The notes under the pieces are model-generated. The model did no database searches. It saw nothing but the letters and a program-made list of their open reading frames with translations, and was not told the DNA's origin. From CATOSK01 sp034423195 (GTDB lineage: Bacteria; Chloroflexota; Dehalococcoidia; Lucifugimonadales; UBA3495), in the NCBI GenBank assembly GCA_034423195.1, contig DAOUIZ010000023.1, positions 1 through 64,000 on the forward strand: 64,000 nt of DNA, given 5' to 3'. The position numbers and the translations under genes were made by a program. Positions 33,263 through 42,046 of this stretch are shown here, one piece after another. Numbering within the stretch: the stretch's first letter is position 1; each line of letters begins with the position of its first letter.

Positions 33263-33757
33263 TCATTCCCTGGAGAGGTATCTGACGGCCGCCACGGCGC
33301 AGGCCGCGATGCCTTCTTCCCTTCCGGTGAACCCCATGTAGTCGGTGGTGGTCGCCTTGATGCTGACCTGTTCCGCCCCTACCCAAAGCACCGCGCTCAC
33401 GTTGTTACGCATCTCGGAAACGTGCCCGCCCAGCCTCGGTTTTTGCGCGAGTATTGTAGCATCAACGTTTTGAATCAGCCAACCGGATGCCCGCAGCATC
33501 TCCCCCACCTTCTCCAGCAGCACCAGGCTCGAAATGTCCTTGTACTGCGGATCGCTGGAAGGAAAATGCACTCCCTTGTCCCCCAGGTTCGCCGCGCCCA
33601 GCAGCGCATCCATAACCGCGTGTACCAGCACATCCCCGTCGCTGTGACCCTCCAGGCCCCGGTCGTGGGGGATGTCCACTCCCCCCAGGACCAGTCGTCT
33701 GCCCGCCGCCAGCCCGTGGGCGTCGAAGCCCATCCCCACCCGGAAATCCACCGTCAT
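33263..33757 (-). CDS. ispF: 2-C-methyl-D-erythritol 2,4-cyclodiphosphate synthase
   Basis: 164 aa. Makes the cyclodiphosphate of the MEP isoprenoid pathway. Metal ligands D12 and H14 in GMGFDAHGL and H46 in GDVLVHAVMDALLGAA; KATTTDYMGFTGREEGIAA closes the trimer active site. The start overlaps the ispD stop by 4 nt (ATGA). Confidence 0.97.
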   Translation of the reverse strand: MTVDFRVGMGFDAHGLAAGRRLVLGGVDIPHDRGLEGHSDGDVLVHAVMDALLGAANLGDKGVHFPSSDPQYKDISSLVLLEKVGEMLRASGWLIQNVDATILAQKPRLGGHVSEMRNNVSAVLWVGAEQVSIKATTTDYMGFTGREEGIAACAVAAVRYLSRE

Positions 33758-34506
33758 TCCTGCGCCCTTCCCGAGCCCTTCAGCAACGCTGCCATCACGT
33801 CCAGGTCCTCCGGGGTGGTCACCTTGATGTTCCTGTACGATCCCGGAAACATCTGCACCGGATGGCCCATCATCTCCACCATCGCCGCGTCATCCGTAAC
33901 ATCCTGGCGGCAGCGGGCATGGGCTTCCAGCAGCAGGGAATACCGGAAAATCTGCGGGGTCTGCGCCGCCCACAGGGTCTCCCGCGGCGGCGTTTCGGCC
34001 ACCAGGTTCCCCTCGCCGGCCACCTTGATTGTATCCTTCACCGGCACGCCGGCCACGGCTGCGCCCGTTTCCCGCGCTGCCTGCAACCCCCGCTCCAGCA
34101 GGTCGTGACTCACCCCGGGGCGCGCCCCGTCATGCACCATCACCCAGTCGCATGGCTCCAGGGCTTTCAGGCCGTTGAGCACCGAGTCCTGCCGCCTCGC
34201 TCCCCCCTCGCACGCGGTGCTTACCTTGGCGAAGCCGTAACGGCCAGGGAAGTCCACCGCCGTCCCCAAGTCTCCCCTCGATAGCACCAGGACAATCTCG
34301 TCCACCAGTGGGCAGGAATCAAACGGTTCCAGCGTCACGGCGATCAGCGGACGCCCCATCAGATCGGCGAAGGTCTTGTTGACCCCTTCCATCCGGGTGC
34401 TCATCCCCGCCGCAACCACCACCACGCCCACCCGTTCGCCCCGCTTCAAATCGAGACCCGGTTGGCCGCTGCCAGGCGCTGCGTCTGAGTTCACTGGATC
34501 GGCCAT
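33754..34506 (-). CDS. ispD: 2-C-methyl-D-erythritol 4-phosphate cytidylyltransferase
   Basis: 250 aa. Attaches CMP to MEP. VVVVAAGMSTRMEGVNKTF nucleotide loop, VMVHDGARPGVSHDLLERG and DDAAMVEMMGHPVQMFPGS are the family signatures. An N-terminal extension of about 24 residues precedes the core, so a later start is possible. Coupled to ispF and 27 nt after the PIN-TRAM gene. Confidence 0.95.
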   Translation of the reverse strand: MADPVNSDAAPGSGQPGLDLKRGERVGVVVVAAGMSTRMEGVNKTFADLMGRPLIAVTLEPFDSCPLVDEIVLVLSRGDLGTAVDFPGRYGFAKVSTACEGGARRQDSVLNGLKALEPCDWVMVHDGARPGVSHDLLERGLQAARETGAAVAGVPVKDTIKVAGEGNLVAETPPRETLWAAQTPQIFRYSLLLEAHARCRQDVTDDAAMVEMMGHPVQMFPGSYRNIKVTTPEDLDVMAALLKGSGRAQE

Positions 34507-34533
34507 TGCCCGGCGGGCTCGGGTTGCCGGCGC

Positions 34534-35586
34534 CTACCTGGGCTGGGCGAAGATTATCCGTCCCGCCGCTGTCTGCAGGACCCGGGTCACCACCACGTCA
34601 TGGGACGCCCCGATATACCGCCGTCCGCCTTCCACCACTACCATCGTTCCGTCGTCCAGGTAGGCCACTCCCTGCCCCGGCTCCTTCCCTTCCTGGACAA
34701 TGTTGACCCGCAGGTCCTCCCCCGGCAGGACAATCGACTTCAGCGCGTTGGCCAGTTCGTTGACGTTCAGCACCTGGACTTCCTGCAGCTCGGCTACCCG
34801 GTTCAGGTTGTAGTCGGTGGTCAGTATCGGAACGTTCATGGAACGCGCCAGCAGGACCAGTTCCGAATCGACCTCCGCGCTGTGCTGCACTCCCACGTCC
34901 AGCACTTCCAGGGAAATGTTCGGCTCCTGCCGCAGCCTGCCCAGCACTTCCAGCCCCCGCCGGCCCCGGTTCCTCCGCAATGGATCGCTCGAGTCGGCGA
35001 TATGGCGCAGCTCGTCCAGGATGAAGCGAGGCACCACCAGGGTGCCCTCCACGAACCCGGTCACTGTGAGGTCCGCAATCCGGCCGTCGATTATGGCGCT
35101 GGTGTCCACCAGGATGGCATTGTTCTTGGGCGGCTTCACCACCCCGTTGGGGGAAGGCCGGGACTCCAGGGTGGGAAACACCGACTGCATCTCGTGGGCC
35201 CGCTGGACGCCCATCGAAATTCCGGCAAGCCCCAGGACAAAGGTCACTGCCAGCGGTAGCCCCAGTCCTGGCCAACCGTCCAGCGTATAAAGAGGGATTG
35301 ATAATAGCGAGGCGACAACGAGACCGACCAGGAGGCCAATAGTGCCTGCAACCAGGGTGGGACCGGGAATGTCGTTGATGTACTCGACCGCCTTGTTCAA
35401 TGGCTTGAGGACGAGGTATGGGGTGACGATCGCTCCCAGCGGGACGCCGGTCAGGGCCAGCGCAAGCCCCCACGGCAGCAGCCTGTCCTGGCCTGTCGAC
35501 ACCTCGGAGACGATCCTCCCCAGCCTCCAGCCCAGCACACCGAACCCTCCGGCGCCCATCAGCCTGAGGGTCCACACTTCTAACAC
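34534..35586 (-). CDS. PIN-TRAM membrane protein (YacL-like)
   Basis: 350 aa from GTG at 35586, selected by GGAGGTGA just upstream. About four membrane helices fill residues 1-130, then a PIN nuclease domain (AILVDTSAIIDGRIAD, FILDELRHIADSSD, ILTTDYNLNRVAEL with acidic active-site residues) and a C-terminal TRAM RNA-binding domain. Conserved neighbour of ispD/ispF/cysS. A membrane-tethered RNase is the usual proposal, but the role is not established. Confidence 0.9.
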   Translation of the reverse strand: MLEVWTLRLMGAGGFGVLGWRLGRIVSEVSTGQDRLLPWGLALALTGVPLGAIVTPYLVLKPLNKAVEYINDIPGPTLVAGTIGLLVGLVVASLLSIPLYTLDGWPGLGLPLAVTFVLGLAGISMGVQRAHEMQSVFPTLESRPSPNGVVKPPKNNAILVDTSAIIDGRIADLTVTGFVEGTLVVPRFILDELRHIADSSDPLRRNRGRRGLEVLGRLRQEPNISLEVLDVGVQHSAEVDSELVLLARSMNVPILTTDYNLNRVAELQEVQVLNVNELANALKSIVLPGEDLRVNIVQEGKEPGQGVAYLDDGTMVVVEGGRRYIGASHDVVVTRVLQTAAGRIIFAQPR

Positions 35587-35957
35587 GGTTTCACCTCCTC
35601 GAACTTCAAACGTCTTCCTAAATGTCGGCCCGGAGCCAAAACACCCAGCAGGACGAGGCTCGGCGCCGCGCGGTTGAAACCCGGTATCATGGCGGGGCGG
35701 AATGACCCTGTTTTCTCGGGTCCAAGGATGGGTGAGTTGCGGTGAGAATAACATAAAAGCCAAAGCAGAGGAAGGCGCAGACTACCGCAGGCCAGGGCAG
35801 CCGCTAGGACAGAAATTTTGTCTCCCGTCCTCACAGCGGGGACACCGGGCGCCGCAGCTCAAATTGTGGCCCGATTCAATCGCTGGTAAACTTGCGTCAA
35901 CCAACAGGACCTTAGTTACGCGAGCGAAAGCGGCGACCCAAAGAAAAAGGAGGAAGC
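35587..35957. other. Divergent intergenic region between PIN-TRAM and NIPSNAP genes
   Basis: 371 bp. Contains a GACA-AAATTT-TGTC palindrome near 35813-35827, the NIPSNAP promoter (35864-35892) and a GCGAAAGCGGCGACC block (35924-35938) identical to part of the 66-bp repeat at 553-741. No convincing gene. Confidence 0.6.
35864..35892 (+). promoter_or_regulatory. Candidate promoter of the NIPSNAP gene
   Basis: TTGTGG (35864-35869), 17-bp spacer and TAAACT (35887-35892). Start near 35899; the GAAAGCGGCGACC block then lies in the 5' leader. Confidence 0.5.
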
Positions 35958-36581
35958 ATGATTTACGAACTCAGGACCTACACCTTGAAGCCCGGGGCCG
36001 TACCCGAGTTTGAGGAACGCTTCGAGAAGCGGTTGCCCTTCCGCCAGAAGCACTCCGACCTCGGCTTCTTCGGCCACACCGAATTTGGCCCCCTGAACCA
36101 GGTCGTCCACATCTGGCCCTACGAGGACCTCAAGCACCGCCAGGCCGTCCGCGACGCCATGGCCCAGGATGAAGACCTCAACCGGATGCGCGGCTCCGAC
36201 CTCATCGTCGGACAGGAGACCGAGATCTACATCCCGGCCCCCTTCATGCGCCCCATGAGCGACCAGGCCCTAGGCAACATCTACGAGATGCGCAGCTACA
36301 CCTTCCTGCCCGGCGCCATCCCTGCCCTCGTCGAGGCCTGGGGCAAGGCCATCCCCCAGCGCGAGGAATACTCCCCGCTGGCCGCCGGAATGTTCACCGA
36401 GCTGGGCGGACTCAACAAGTGGGTCCACATCTGGCCCTACGCGGACCTCAACGAGCGCGACCGCATCCGCGCCCAGACCCGCGCCGACGGCATCTGGCCC
36501 CCGGGCGGCGCCTACCGCGACTCCATGCTCCGCCAGGAAAACAAGATGATCGCCCCCGCCTCCTTCTCCCCCATGCACTGA
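35958..36581 (+). CDS. NIPSNAP family protein, two tandem domains
   Basis: 207 aa made of two ferredoxin-like NIPSNAP units: IYELRTYTLKPGAVPEFEER with LNQVVHIWPYEDLKHRQAV, and IYEMRSYTFLPGAIPALVEA with LNKWVHIWPYADLNERDRI. These dimeric alpha-beta barrel proteins occur near catabolic genes, but their chemistry is unknown. AAGGAGGAAGC precedes the ATG. Own promoter and terminator; monocistronic. Confidence 0.9.
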   Translation: MIYELRTYTLKPGAVPEFEERFEKRLPFRQKHSDLGFFGHTEFGPLNQVVHIWPYEDLKHRQAVRDAMAQDEDLNRMRGSDLIVGQETEIYIPAPFMRPMSDQALGNIYEMRSYTFLPGAIPALVEAWGKAIPQREEYSPLAAGMFTELGGLNKWVHIWPYADLNERDRIRAQTRADGIWPPGGAYRDSMLRQENKMIAPASFSPMH

Positions 36582-36620
36582 CCAGAACCGTCCGAAAGCG
36601 ATCAGACGCACACAACGAGA

Positions 36621-36646
36621 AACGCCCCGGGCCTGCCCGGGGCGTT
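36621..36646. terminator. Bidirectional terminator hairpin
   Basis: AACGCCCCGGGC (36621-36632) pairs with GCCCGGGGCGTT (36635-36646); short T-rich tracts on both sides. Serves the convergent NIPSNAP and cupin genes. Confidence 0.7.
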
Positions 36647-36676
36647 CGTCTTCGTCCGGTCTCCAGACTCCGGGGA

Positions 36677-37015
36677 TTATTCCTCCAGGTGAATTGTCGC
36701 CGTCACCCTCGGAGCATCCCCCACCACCCGCGTCGTGTGCCCGCTGCCGGTGATGTCCTCCGCCAGGTTCACGTCCCCCGGCCCCAGCCGCTGGACCGTT
36801 CCGTCCCGGAACCCGATCTCCGCCCCGCCGGACAGCGTTATGATGTACTGCCGCCGCGGTGCGTTGTGCCAGTCGCTGAACCGGCCCGGCTCCGCCGCCC
36901 GGAACACCACTCCCTTGGCCTCGTGGAGATCGGTCAGTTGGGGAGAGGATTCCAGGGGAAGCTCTTCCATGTGGGAAAGTCCGTCATCGCCGGTGTACAA
37001 TCGGTAAAACGCCAT
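36677..37015 (-). CDS. Cupin-domain protein
   Basis: 112 aa single cupin barrel: FSDWHNAPRRQYIITLSGGA (first cupin motif with one clear His) and RLGPGDVNLAEDITGSGHTT (second motif). Metal-binding residues are partly kept. Function unknown; small cupins act as dioxygenases, isomerases or sensors. TGGAGG precedes the ATG. Divergent from the RidA-like gene. Confidence 0.8.
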   Translation of the reverse strand: MAFYRLYTGDDGLSHMEELPLESSPQLTDLHEAKGVVFRAAEPGRFSDWHNAPRRQYIITLSGGAEIGFRDGTVQRLGPGDVNLAEDITGSGHTTRVVGDAPRVTATIHLEE

Positions 37016-37159
37016 CGAAACACCTCCAGATCGCCTTTATCTCATCCGTAGCTTGACCCTTGCCGGTTCAACTGGGGGTGATTGTACCCGCCGCCCCAAC
37101 CCAATTCAATGACACGAGGTGCCGATGGCGAATCAGGAACAACCCCACAAGGAGCGAAT

Positions 37160-37549
37160 ATGCCCAGCAAGAGGAAGTCTATCCACGTCGAAGGCGTCGC
37201 CCACGGAGCCCCCATCCCCATGGGCGCCGTCGTCGGAAACATGCTCTTCTCCAGCGCCATCGGCGGCATCGACCCGGCTACTGGAGAAACCCCGGCCGGT
37301 CTCGAACAGCAGTGCATCCTTGCCTTCGCCAACATGAAGACCCTCGTGGAAAATGCCGGCGGAACCCTCGACGATGTCGCCTCCGTCCACGTCTACATGA
37401 AAGACCGCAGCCGCCGCGACGCCGTCAACGTCCCCTGGCTGGAAATGTTCCCCGACGAGGACGCCCGCCCGGCCCGCCACGCCATCGAGTACGACGGCTT
37501 CCCGCCCGGAGTCGAAGTCCAGCTCGAAATCATCGCCGTCCTGGGATAA
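37160..37549 (+). CDS. RidA/YjgF-family protein
   Basis: 129 aa from ATG 37160 (AAGGAGCGAAT upstream). GNMLFSSAIGGIDPATGE, NMKTLVENAGGTLDDVASVH and ARPARHAIEY with the conserved arginine, closing in VQLEIIAVLG. RidA members hydrolyse reactive enamines/imines; some act as specialised deaminases in catabolic operons. Followed 14 nt later by an FMN reductase-like gene. Confidence 0.85.
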   Translation: MPSKRKSIHVEGVAHGAPIPMGAVVGNMLFSSAIGGIDPATGETPAGLEQQCILAFANMKTLVENAGGTLDDVASVHVYMKDRSRRDAVNVPWLEMFPDEDARPARHAIEYDGFPPGVEVQLEIIAVLG

Positions 37550-37563
37550 AGGAACGCCCAGCG

Positions 37564-38139
37564 ATGCCCACCCTGCTCGGAATCCACGGCACGGTCACCC
37601 CGCCCGGACGCCTCCACGCCGCCTTGCGCCTGTCCTTGGACGCAGCCGCCCGGTCGGATGAAGCCCTCACCGCCACCCTCCTCCACCTGGGGGACTTCTC
37701 ATTCTCTTTCGCTGATGGCCGTCCCCCCACGGACTTCCCCGACGACACCGGAAAGTTGGTGGAACAGGTTTCCTCGGCGGACATGCTTCTCATCGCCACC
37801 CCCATCTTCCGGGCCTCCTACACCGGCGCCCTCAAGAACCTCCTCGACCACCTACCAGTCGAAGCCCTCCACGGCAAGGTCTGCGGCCTCATCGGGATGG
37901 GCGGCTCCGACCACCACTACCTCGCCGTGGACACCCAGCTTCGTCCCGTCCTCGGCTGGTTCGGCGCAGTCCCCACACCAACCACCGTCTACCTCCAGTC
38001 CCGCGACTTCCAGGACGGCCAACTCGCCAACCCCCAGGCCGTCGCCGACCTTGAATCCCTCGCCCGGGCAGTCATCGCGACCCACAACGCTCTGTCGGAC
38101 AACCCCGACGCCCTCGGCCCCCGCCCCTTGGCCGGATAA
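37564..38139 (+). CDS. NADPH-dependent FMN reductase-like flavoprotein
   Basis: 191 aa flavodoxin-like fold. ADMLLIATPIFRASYTGALK followed by NLLDHLP is the SsuE/ArsH-type FMN-binding loop and KVCGLIGMGGSDHHYLAVD the second. Could supply reduced FMN to monooxygenases such as the acyl-CoA dehydrogenase-like or LLM enzymes elsewhere in the window; the pairing is inferred. In an operon with the RidA-like gene. Confidence 0.85.
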   Translation: MPTLLGIHGTVTPPGRLHAALRLSLDAAARSDEALTATLLHLGDFSFSFADGRPPTDFPDDTGKLVEQVSSADMLLIATPIFRASYTGALKNLLDHLPVEALHGKVCGLIGMGGSDHHYLAVDTQLRPVLGWFGAVPTPTTVYLQSRDFQDGQLANPQAVADLESLARAVIATHNALSDNPDALGPRPLAG

Positions 38140-38167
38140 AGCCCTTCGTCCCTTCCCTGACGGAACA

Positions 38168-38192
38168 GGCCCGTGACGGAGCGTCACGGGCC
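38168..38192. terminator. Hairpin between convergent genes
   Basis: GGCCCGTGAC (38168-38177) pairs with GTCACGGGCC (38183-38192) over a 5-nt loop; no T-run, so Rho-independent ending is uncertain. Confidence 0.5.
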
Positions 38193-38224
38193 CTGAATCC
38201 TCACACCGCCATTGTCGAAGCGGG

Positions 38225-39244
38225 CTAACGCAGCTTCAACTCGTAAGTGTACCCGGACGCGGCCCCCCGCTCCGGCAGTGCTGGCTGTTCCTTGGCCGGA
38301 TAGCGGTAATTCGGGTCTCCCGCCGGCTTCTCCCCGATGGTCGCCCGCAGCACCCCCAAAGCCTCCACGTCCATCTCCACCACGTCCCCCGGCTGCAGGA
38401 ACCGCGCCTGCGGGATTCCCTTGCGGATGGCCTCCCCAATCGACCCGCCGCCCACCGTTCCGCACCCCAGCACATCCCCCGGGGCGATGCGGCTGTCATG
38501 GGACGCCCGCTCAATCAGCGACCCCCAGGTGTGGTAGGACACGCTGGCGTCGCTGTCCTTCACCCAGTAGTCCCCGTTGACCCGGCAGGAACACTTCACG
38601 TTCAACCGGCCATCCTTGAGCAGGTGCGCCACTTCGTCCGTCGTCACGATCCACGGTCCCAGGGTTGACGCCGAGTCCTTCCCCTTGGCTGGCCCTAGTC
38701 CGACCGCGCTCTCGTCCCGCTGCAAGTCCCGGCAGCTCCAGTCGTTGAAGATGCAGAACCCGGCGATGTACTCCATCGCGTCCGCCTCGGATACGTTGCT
38801 TCCCTCCTTCCCCACGATGCAGGCCAGCTCGAGCTCGTAGTCCAGCATCTGCGCCGCCGAGGGATAGGGCACCGTGTCATCCGGCCCGTACACGCACAGC
38901 GGGTTGGAGAAATAGAAGATCGGCATCCGGTACCACGCCTCTTCCCGCTCCCGCGTCCCCTGCTGCGTCGCATGCTCCTCGAAGATCATGAAGTCCCGGA
39001 TCGTCGGCGGACGCAGCAAGGGCGACCGCAGCCGCACATCGGACAAGGCCACGCTCGGCCCCCCGCCGCTGCGGGACAACGCCTCGCCCACCTTCTGCAC
39101 CGCCGCCGTATCCGATTCCAGCAGCGCCTGGACGTCCCGCAAAGTGTGGTCCGCTCCGACCAGCGCCGTCACGTCCACCACCCGGTCGTCCTGCAGCACG
39201 CCGCAGCGCGGCCCGCTCCCGCCGTCGTAGGTAAGCAACTTCAT
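38225..39244 (-). CDS. Fumarylacetoacetate hydrolase family protein
   Basis: 339 aa. The metal site is formed by FEEHATQQG, YELELACIVGKEG and FNDWSCRDLQRDE; the catalytic loop GCGTVGGGSIGE and PGDVVEMDVEALG follow. Members cleave C-C bonds of beta-diketo acids or hydrate/decarboxylate aromatic ring-fission products. Start ATG 39244 follows GAGGAGG. Next to a GMC oxidoreductase on the same strand (52 nt), probably one catabolic unit. Confidence 0.9.
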   Translation of the reverse strand: MKLLTYDGGSGPRCGVLQDDRVVDVTALVGADHTLRDVQALLESDTAAVQKVGEALSRSGGGPSVALSDVRLRSPLLRPPTIRDFMIFEEHATQQGTREREEAWYRMPIFYFSNPLCVYGPDDTVPYPSAAQMLDYELELACIVGKEGSNVSEADAMEYIAGFCIFNDWSCRDLQRDESAVGLGPAKGKDSASTLGPWIVTTDEVAHLLKDGRLNVKCSCRVNGDYWVKDSDASVSYHTWGSLIERASHDSRIAPGDVLGCGTVGGGSIGEAIRKGIPQARFLQPGDVVEMDVEALGVLRATIGEKPAGDPNYRYPAKEQPALPERGAASGYTYELKLR

Positions 39245-39296
39245 CTCGCAACTCCTCCTCGGAAAACCTTCTCGCCGCTGCCGCGGGACGCCCGGG

Positions 39297-40835
39297 CTAC
39301 CCTCCGGCCACCCATTCCGCCACCCGCTCCGCAATCATGATTGTCGTCGCGTTGGTGTTGGCCCTGACGCAGTCCGGCAGGACTGAAACATCGCACACCC
39401 GCAGGTTTTCCAGCCCATGCACCCGGCAATACTGGTCCACCACCGCCATCGGGTCCGACACCGGCCCCATCTTGCACGTCCCGGAAATGTGCTGCGTCGT
39501 CGTCACGTTCTCCCGCAGCCACTTGTCCAGCGCCTCGTCCGACTCCAGCTCCGCTGCCGTCGGACTGATGCACTCCTCCACGAACTCCTTGTAGGAGTCA
39601 TGCTCCAGCAGGTCCAGGCAAATCCGCACCCCCTCGCGCAGCCGCTCCCGGTCCCGTTCCTCCTCCAGGTAGCGGTAGTCCAGGAAGGGCTGTTCCGTCG
39701 GATCGGTCGACGCCAGCTTCAGTTCCCCCGCCCCGTCGGCCAGCTCGATGATGCAGGTGAACCGGATTCCCTCGCCTTCCAGCGGGTCCCCGCCCATCGG
39801 CGACGAAAAGGAAGACTGGAGAATCTGCATGTCATTACGGTCCGGGGAGCCTTCCGCCGTATACCGCAGGGCCAGCTGTGTCCGCGGCGCCTCCGGGTCC
39901 AGCGGAAAGTCCTCACTGACCCGTATCGGGATGCGCACGTTGGGATGGTCCCGCAGGTTCTGCCCCACCCCCGGCAGTTCGTGATTGACGGCAATGCCCA
40001 TTTCGCCCAGGTGTCCCTGCGGCCCTACGCCGGACAGTAGAAGCAGCTGCGGCGATCCAATCGCCCCACCGCTCGAAATCACCAGGTCCGCATCCACCAC
40101 GAACACCTCGTCCCCGCTCTGCACCTCTACGCCCGTAGCCCGCTTGCCTTCAAACAGGATCCGGCGGACGGTAACGCCGGAGCGGACCGTCAGGTTCAGC
40201 CGGTGCCGCACCGGGTTCAGGTACGTCAACGACGTGCTCATCCGCACTCCGTTGGGGTTGTTCATGGGAATGGGGCCCACGCCCCACGACTCGGGATGGT
40301 TCATGTCCGGGTCTTCGGGATAGCCCGCTTCCCGGCAGGCCTCGAAGAAGGCCACCTGCGCCGGCAGCCAGGTTTCCCGCTTGTGCCGCCGCACCGGGAT
40401 CGGCCCGTCGGACCCGTGAAAGTCGTCGTGGATGTCCGTGTCCGTCTCCAGCTTGCGGAAGTAGGGCAGCGTCTTGATGAAGGACCACTCGTCGTTCCCC
40501 CACGATGCCCAGTTGTCGTAGTCCTCCGGTACCCCCCGCAGCAGCACCTGCCCATTGATCGCGCTGGACCCGCCGACCACCCGGCCCCGGGGCACCGGCA
40601 TCGTGTTCCCCTGCTCCGGCGTGGCATAGCCGTTGAACGACCAGTTGTGCGGCGCGTCCACCGCCGACGCCACCTGGTTGTACCCATACTTGAGGTCATC
40701 GGGATAGCTCTCGAAGTCCGGGTAGTCCGGCCCCGCTTCCAGCAGCAATACCGAACGGTTGGGGTCCTCCGACAAACGCGCCGCCAGGACGCATCCCGCC
40801 GACCCGGCCCCGCAAATCACAACGTCATACTTCAC
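39297..40835 (-). CDS. GMC-family oxidoreductase (choline dehydrogenase-like)
   Basis: 512 aa from GTG 40835, set by AAGGAGG upstream. FAD site GAGSAGCVLAARLSED near the N-terminus, GMC signature 1 in GRVVGGSSAINGQVLLRG and signature 2 in ISSGGAIGSPQLLLLSGVG; C-terminal TTQHISGTCKMG with the catalytic His. Oxidises primary alcohols or related groups. The first gene of a unit with the FAH-family hydrolase. Confidence 0.93.
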   Translation of the reverse strand: MKYDVVICGAGSAGCVLAARLSEDPNRSVLLLEAGPDYPDFESYPDDLKYGYNQVASAVDAPHNWSFNGYATPEQGNTMPVPRGRVVGGSSAINGQVLLRGVPEDYDNWASWGNDEWSFIKTLPYFRKLETDTDIHDDFHGSDGPIPVRRHKRETWLPAQVAFFEACREAGYPEDPDMNHPESWGVGPIPMNNPNGVRMSTSLTYLNPVRHRLNLTVRSGVTVRRILFEGKRATGVEVQSGDEVFVVDADLVISSGGAIGSPQLLLLSGVGPQGHLGEMGIAVNHELPGVGQNLRDHPNVRIPIRVSEDFPLDPEAPRTQLALRYTAEGSPDRNDMQILQSSFSSPMGGDPLEGEGIRFTCIIELADGAGELKLASTDPTEQPFLDYRYLEEERDRERLREGVRICLDLLEHDSYKEFVEECISPTAAELESDEALDKWLRENVTTTQHISGTCKMGPVSDPMAVVDQYCRVHGLENLRVCDVSVLPDCVRANTNATTIMIAERVAEWVAGG

Positions 40836-41146
40836 AATATTCCTCCTTGAACGGTGTGTGATAAATACCCGCTTGCCCACCCGTCATTCCCGCGCCCCCT
40901 TCGTCGTTCCTGCGACGAACTCCGCGCGACAGCCGCCGGCGTTAAGACAAGTTACCTTGCGCCTGCGGTGGAGTCGCAAAAAGGGAATCCAGACCCCCGT
41001 CCGTCTCCGGAGCAAAGGTCATTTATGAGAGCACACGCTTGTTTTCACACACCCTCCAGAACCGCCCTGGGGCCTTCAGACAAGTTGCCTTGACTCGCCC
41101 CCGGAAGCGGCGTCCTCCAGATATGATAATTGGCTCCAGGGACACT
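40836..41146. repeat. Intergenic region with REP-like palindrome and two dispersed motifs
   Basis: 311 bp without a gene. CCCGTCATTCCCGCG (40879-40893) and TTCGTCG-TTCCTG-CGACGAA (about 40899-40919) form a REP-like palindromic unit. AGACAAGTTACCTTG (from 40945) and AGACAAGTTGCCTTGA (41078-41093, followed by GAAGCGGCG at 41104-41112) are copies of the dispersed motif found in the 66-bp repeats. Confidence 0.6.
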
Positions 41147-42007
41147 TTAGTCCCTGACGAACTCTTCCTGAAGTTGCATGAACTCGTCCGTCCGGTTCAC
41201 CCTCCGCAGCAGCTCCGCCGGCGCCTGCGCCTCCGACAAGTCCTCCAACGCCCCGCCGTCCCTCAGGTGCAGCAGGCTGTCGTGGATCGCCTTCACCGCT
41301 GCCGCAAAGGTCGGATTCCCTAGCATCAGGATGCGGTACCCGTTGTCCGCCATGAACTTCGGATCGTTCCGCGCCTCAGCCGGCGGCCCTAGGATGGTCA
41401 GCGGCAGGGACGTCGCTTCATGCGCCGCCGTCATCTGCTCCGTCGTCCTTACTCCGGTCAGCATCACCGCCTCCGCGCCCGTCTCGGAATACGCCCGCAG
41501 CCGTTCCTGCGCTTCCTCCACGGAGCACACCCCGAAGGCCGCTGACCGGGCTACAATAACCGTCGTAGGGTCCTGCCGGGCCGCCACTGCCGCCCTTAGC
41601 TTGCCCACCTGCTCCGCTGTGGAAACCAGCCCCGGGTCCGCCACGTTGAACCGCTTGGGGACCACGTTGTCCTCAACCTCGATAGCCGACACCCCGGCCG
41701 CTTCCAGTTCCCGCACCGTCCGGTGGACGTTCACCGCGTTGCCGAACCCGTCCTCCGCGTCCACCATCAGGCTCACGTCGGCGATTCGGGTGATCCGTCG
41801 GCAGTGGTCCACCACGTCCGACATGTTGGACAGAACGATGTCCGGTACTCCCAGGTTTGCCACCTTGCCCACCGACCCGGACAGGACGCACACCTCGTAA
41901 CCCAGCATGTGGGCAATCCGCGCCGACAGCGGATCGAAAATGTTGGCCGCCAGCGTGCAGGTATCCGCGCCAATCACCCGCCGGAACCGTTCTCGCGCTT
42001 GGGACAT
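41147..42007 (-). CDS. Isocitrate lyase/PEP mutase superfamily protein (oxaloacetate decarboxylase-like)
   Basis: 286 aa TIM barrel. SGSVGKVANLGVPD, Mg2+-binding VSLMVDAEDGFGNAVNV and AIEVEDNVVPKRF are typical; the KKCGH loop of true isocitrate lyases is absent. Likely a lyase or decarboxylase of C4 or methylated dicarboxylates. GAGAGG ribosome site. Single gene between the BNR propeller gene and the GMC region. Confidence 0.85.
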   Translation of the reverse strand: MSQARERFRRVIGADTCTLAANIFDPLSARIAHMLGYEVCVLSGSVGKVANLGVPDIVLSNMSDVVDHCRRITRIADVSLMVDAEDGFGNAVNVHRTVRELEAAGVSAIEVEDNVVPKRFNVADPGLVSTAEQVGKLRAAVAARQDPTTVIVARSAAFGVCSVEEAQERLRAYSETGAEAVMLTGVRTTEQMTAAHEATSLPLTILGPPAEARNDPKFMADNGYRILMLGNPTFAAAVKAIHDSLLHLRDGGALEDLSEAQAPAELLRRVNRTDEFMQLQEEFVRD

Positions 42008-42046
42008 TCTGAATACCTCTCTGCCCGCTGACCGGGATTATCGGGA

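Noticed and set aside
35580..35834. 84-codon minus-strand frame upstream of the PIN-TRAM gene
   Set aside because: It covers the PIN-TRAM ribosome site and upstream region, has no family and no own ribosome site.
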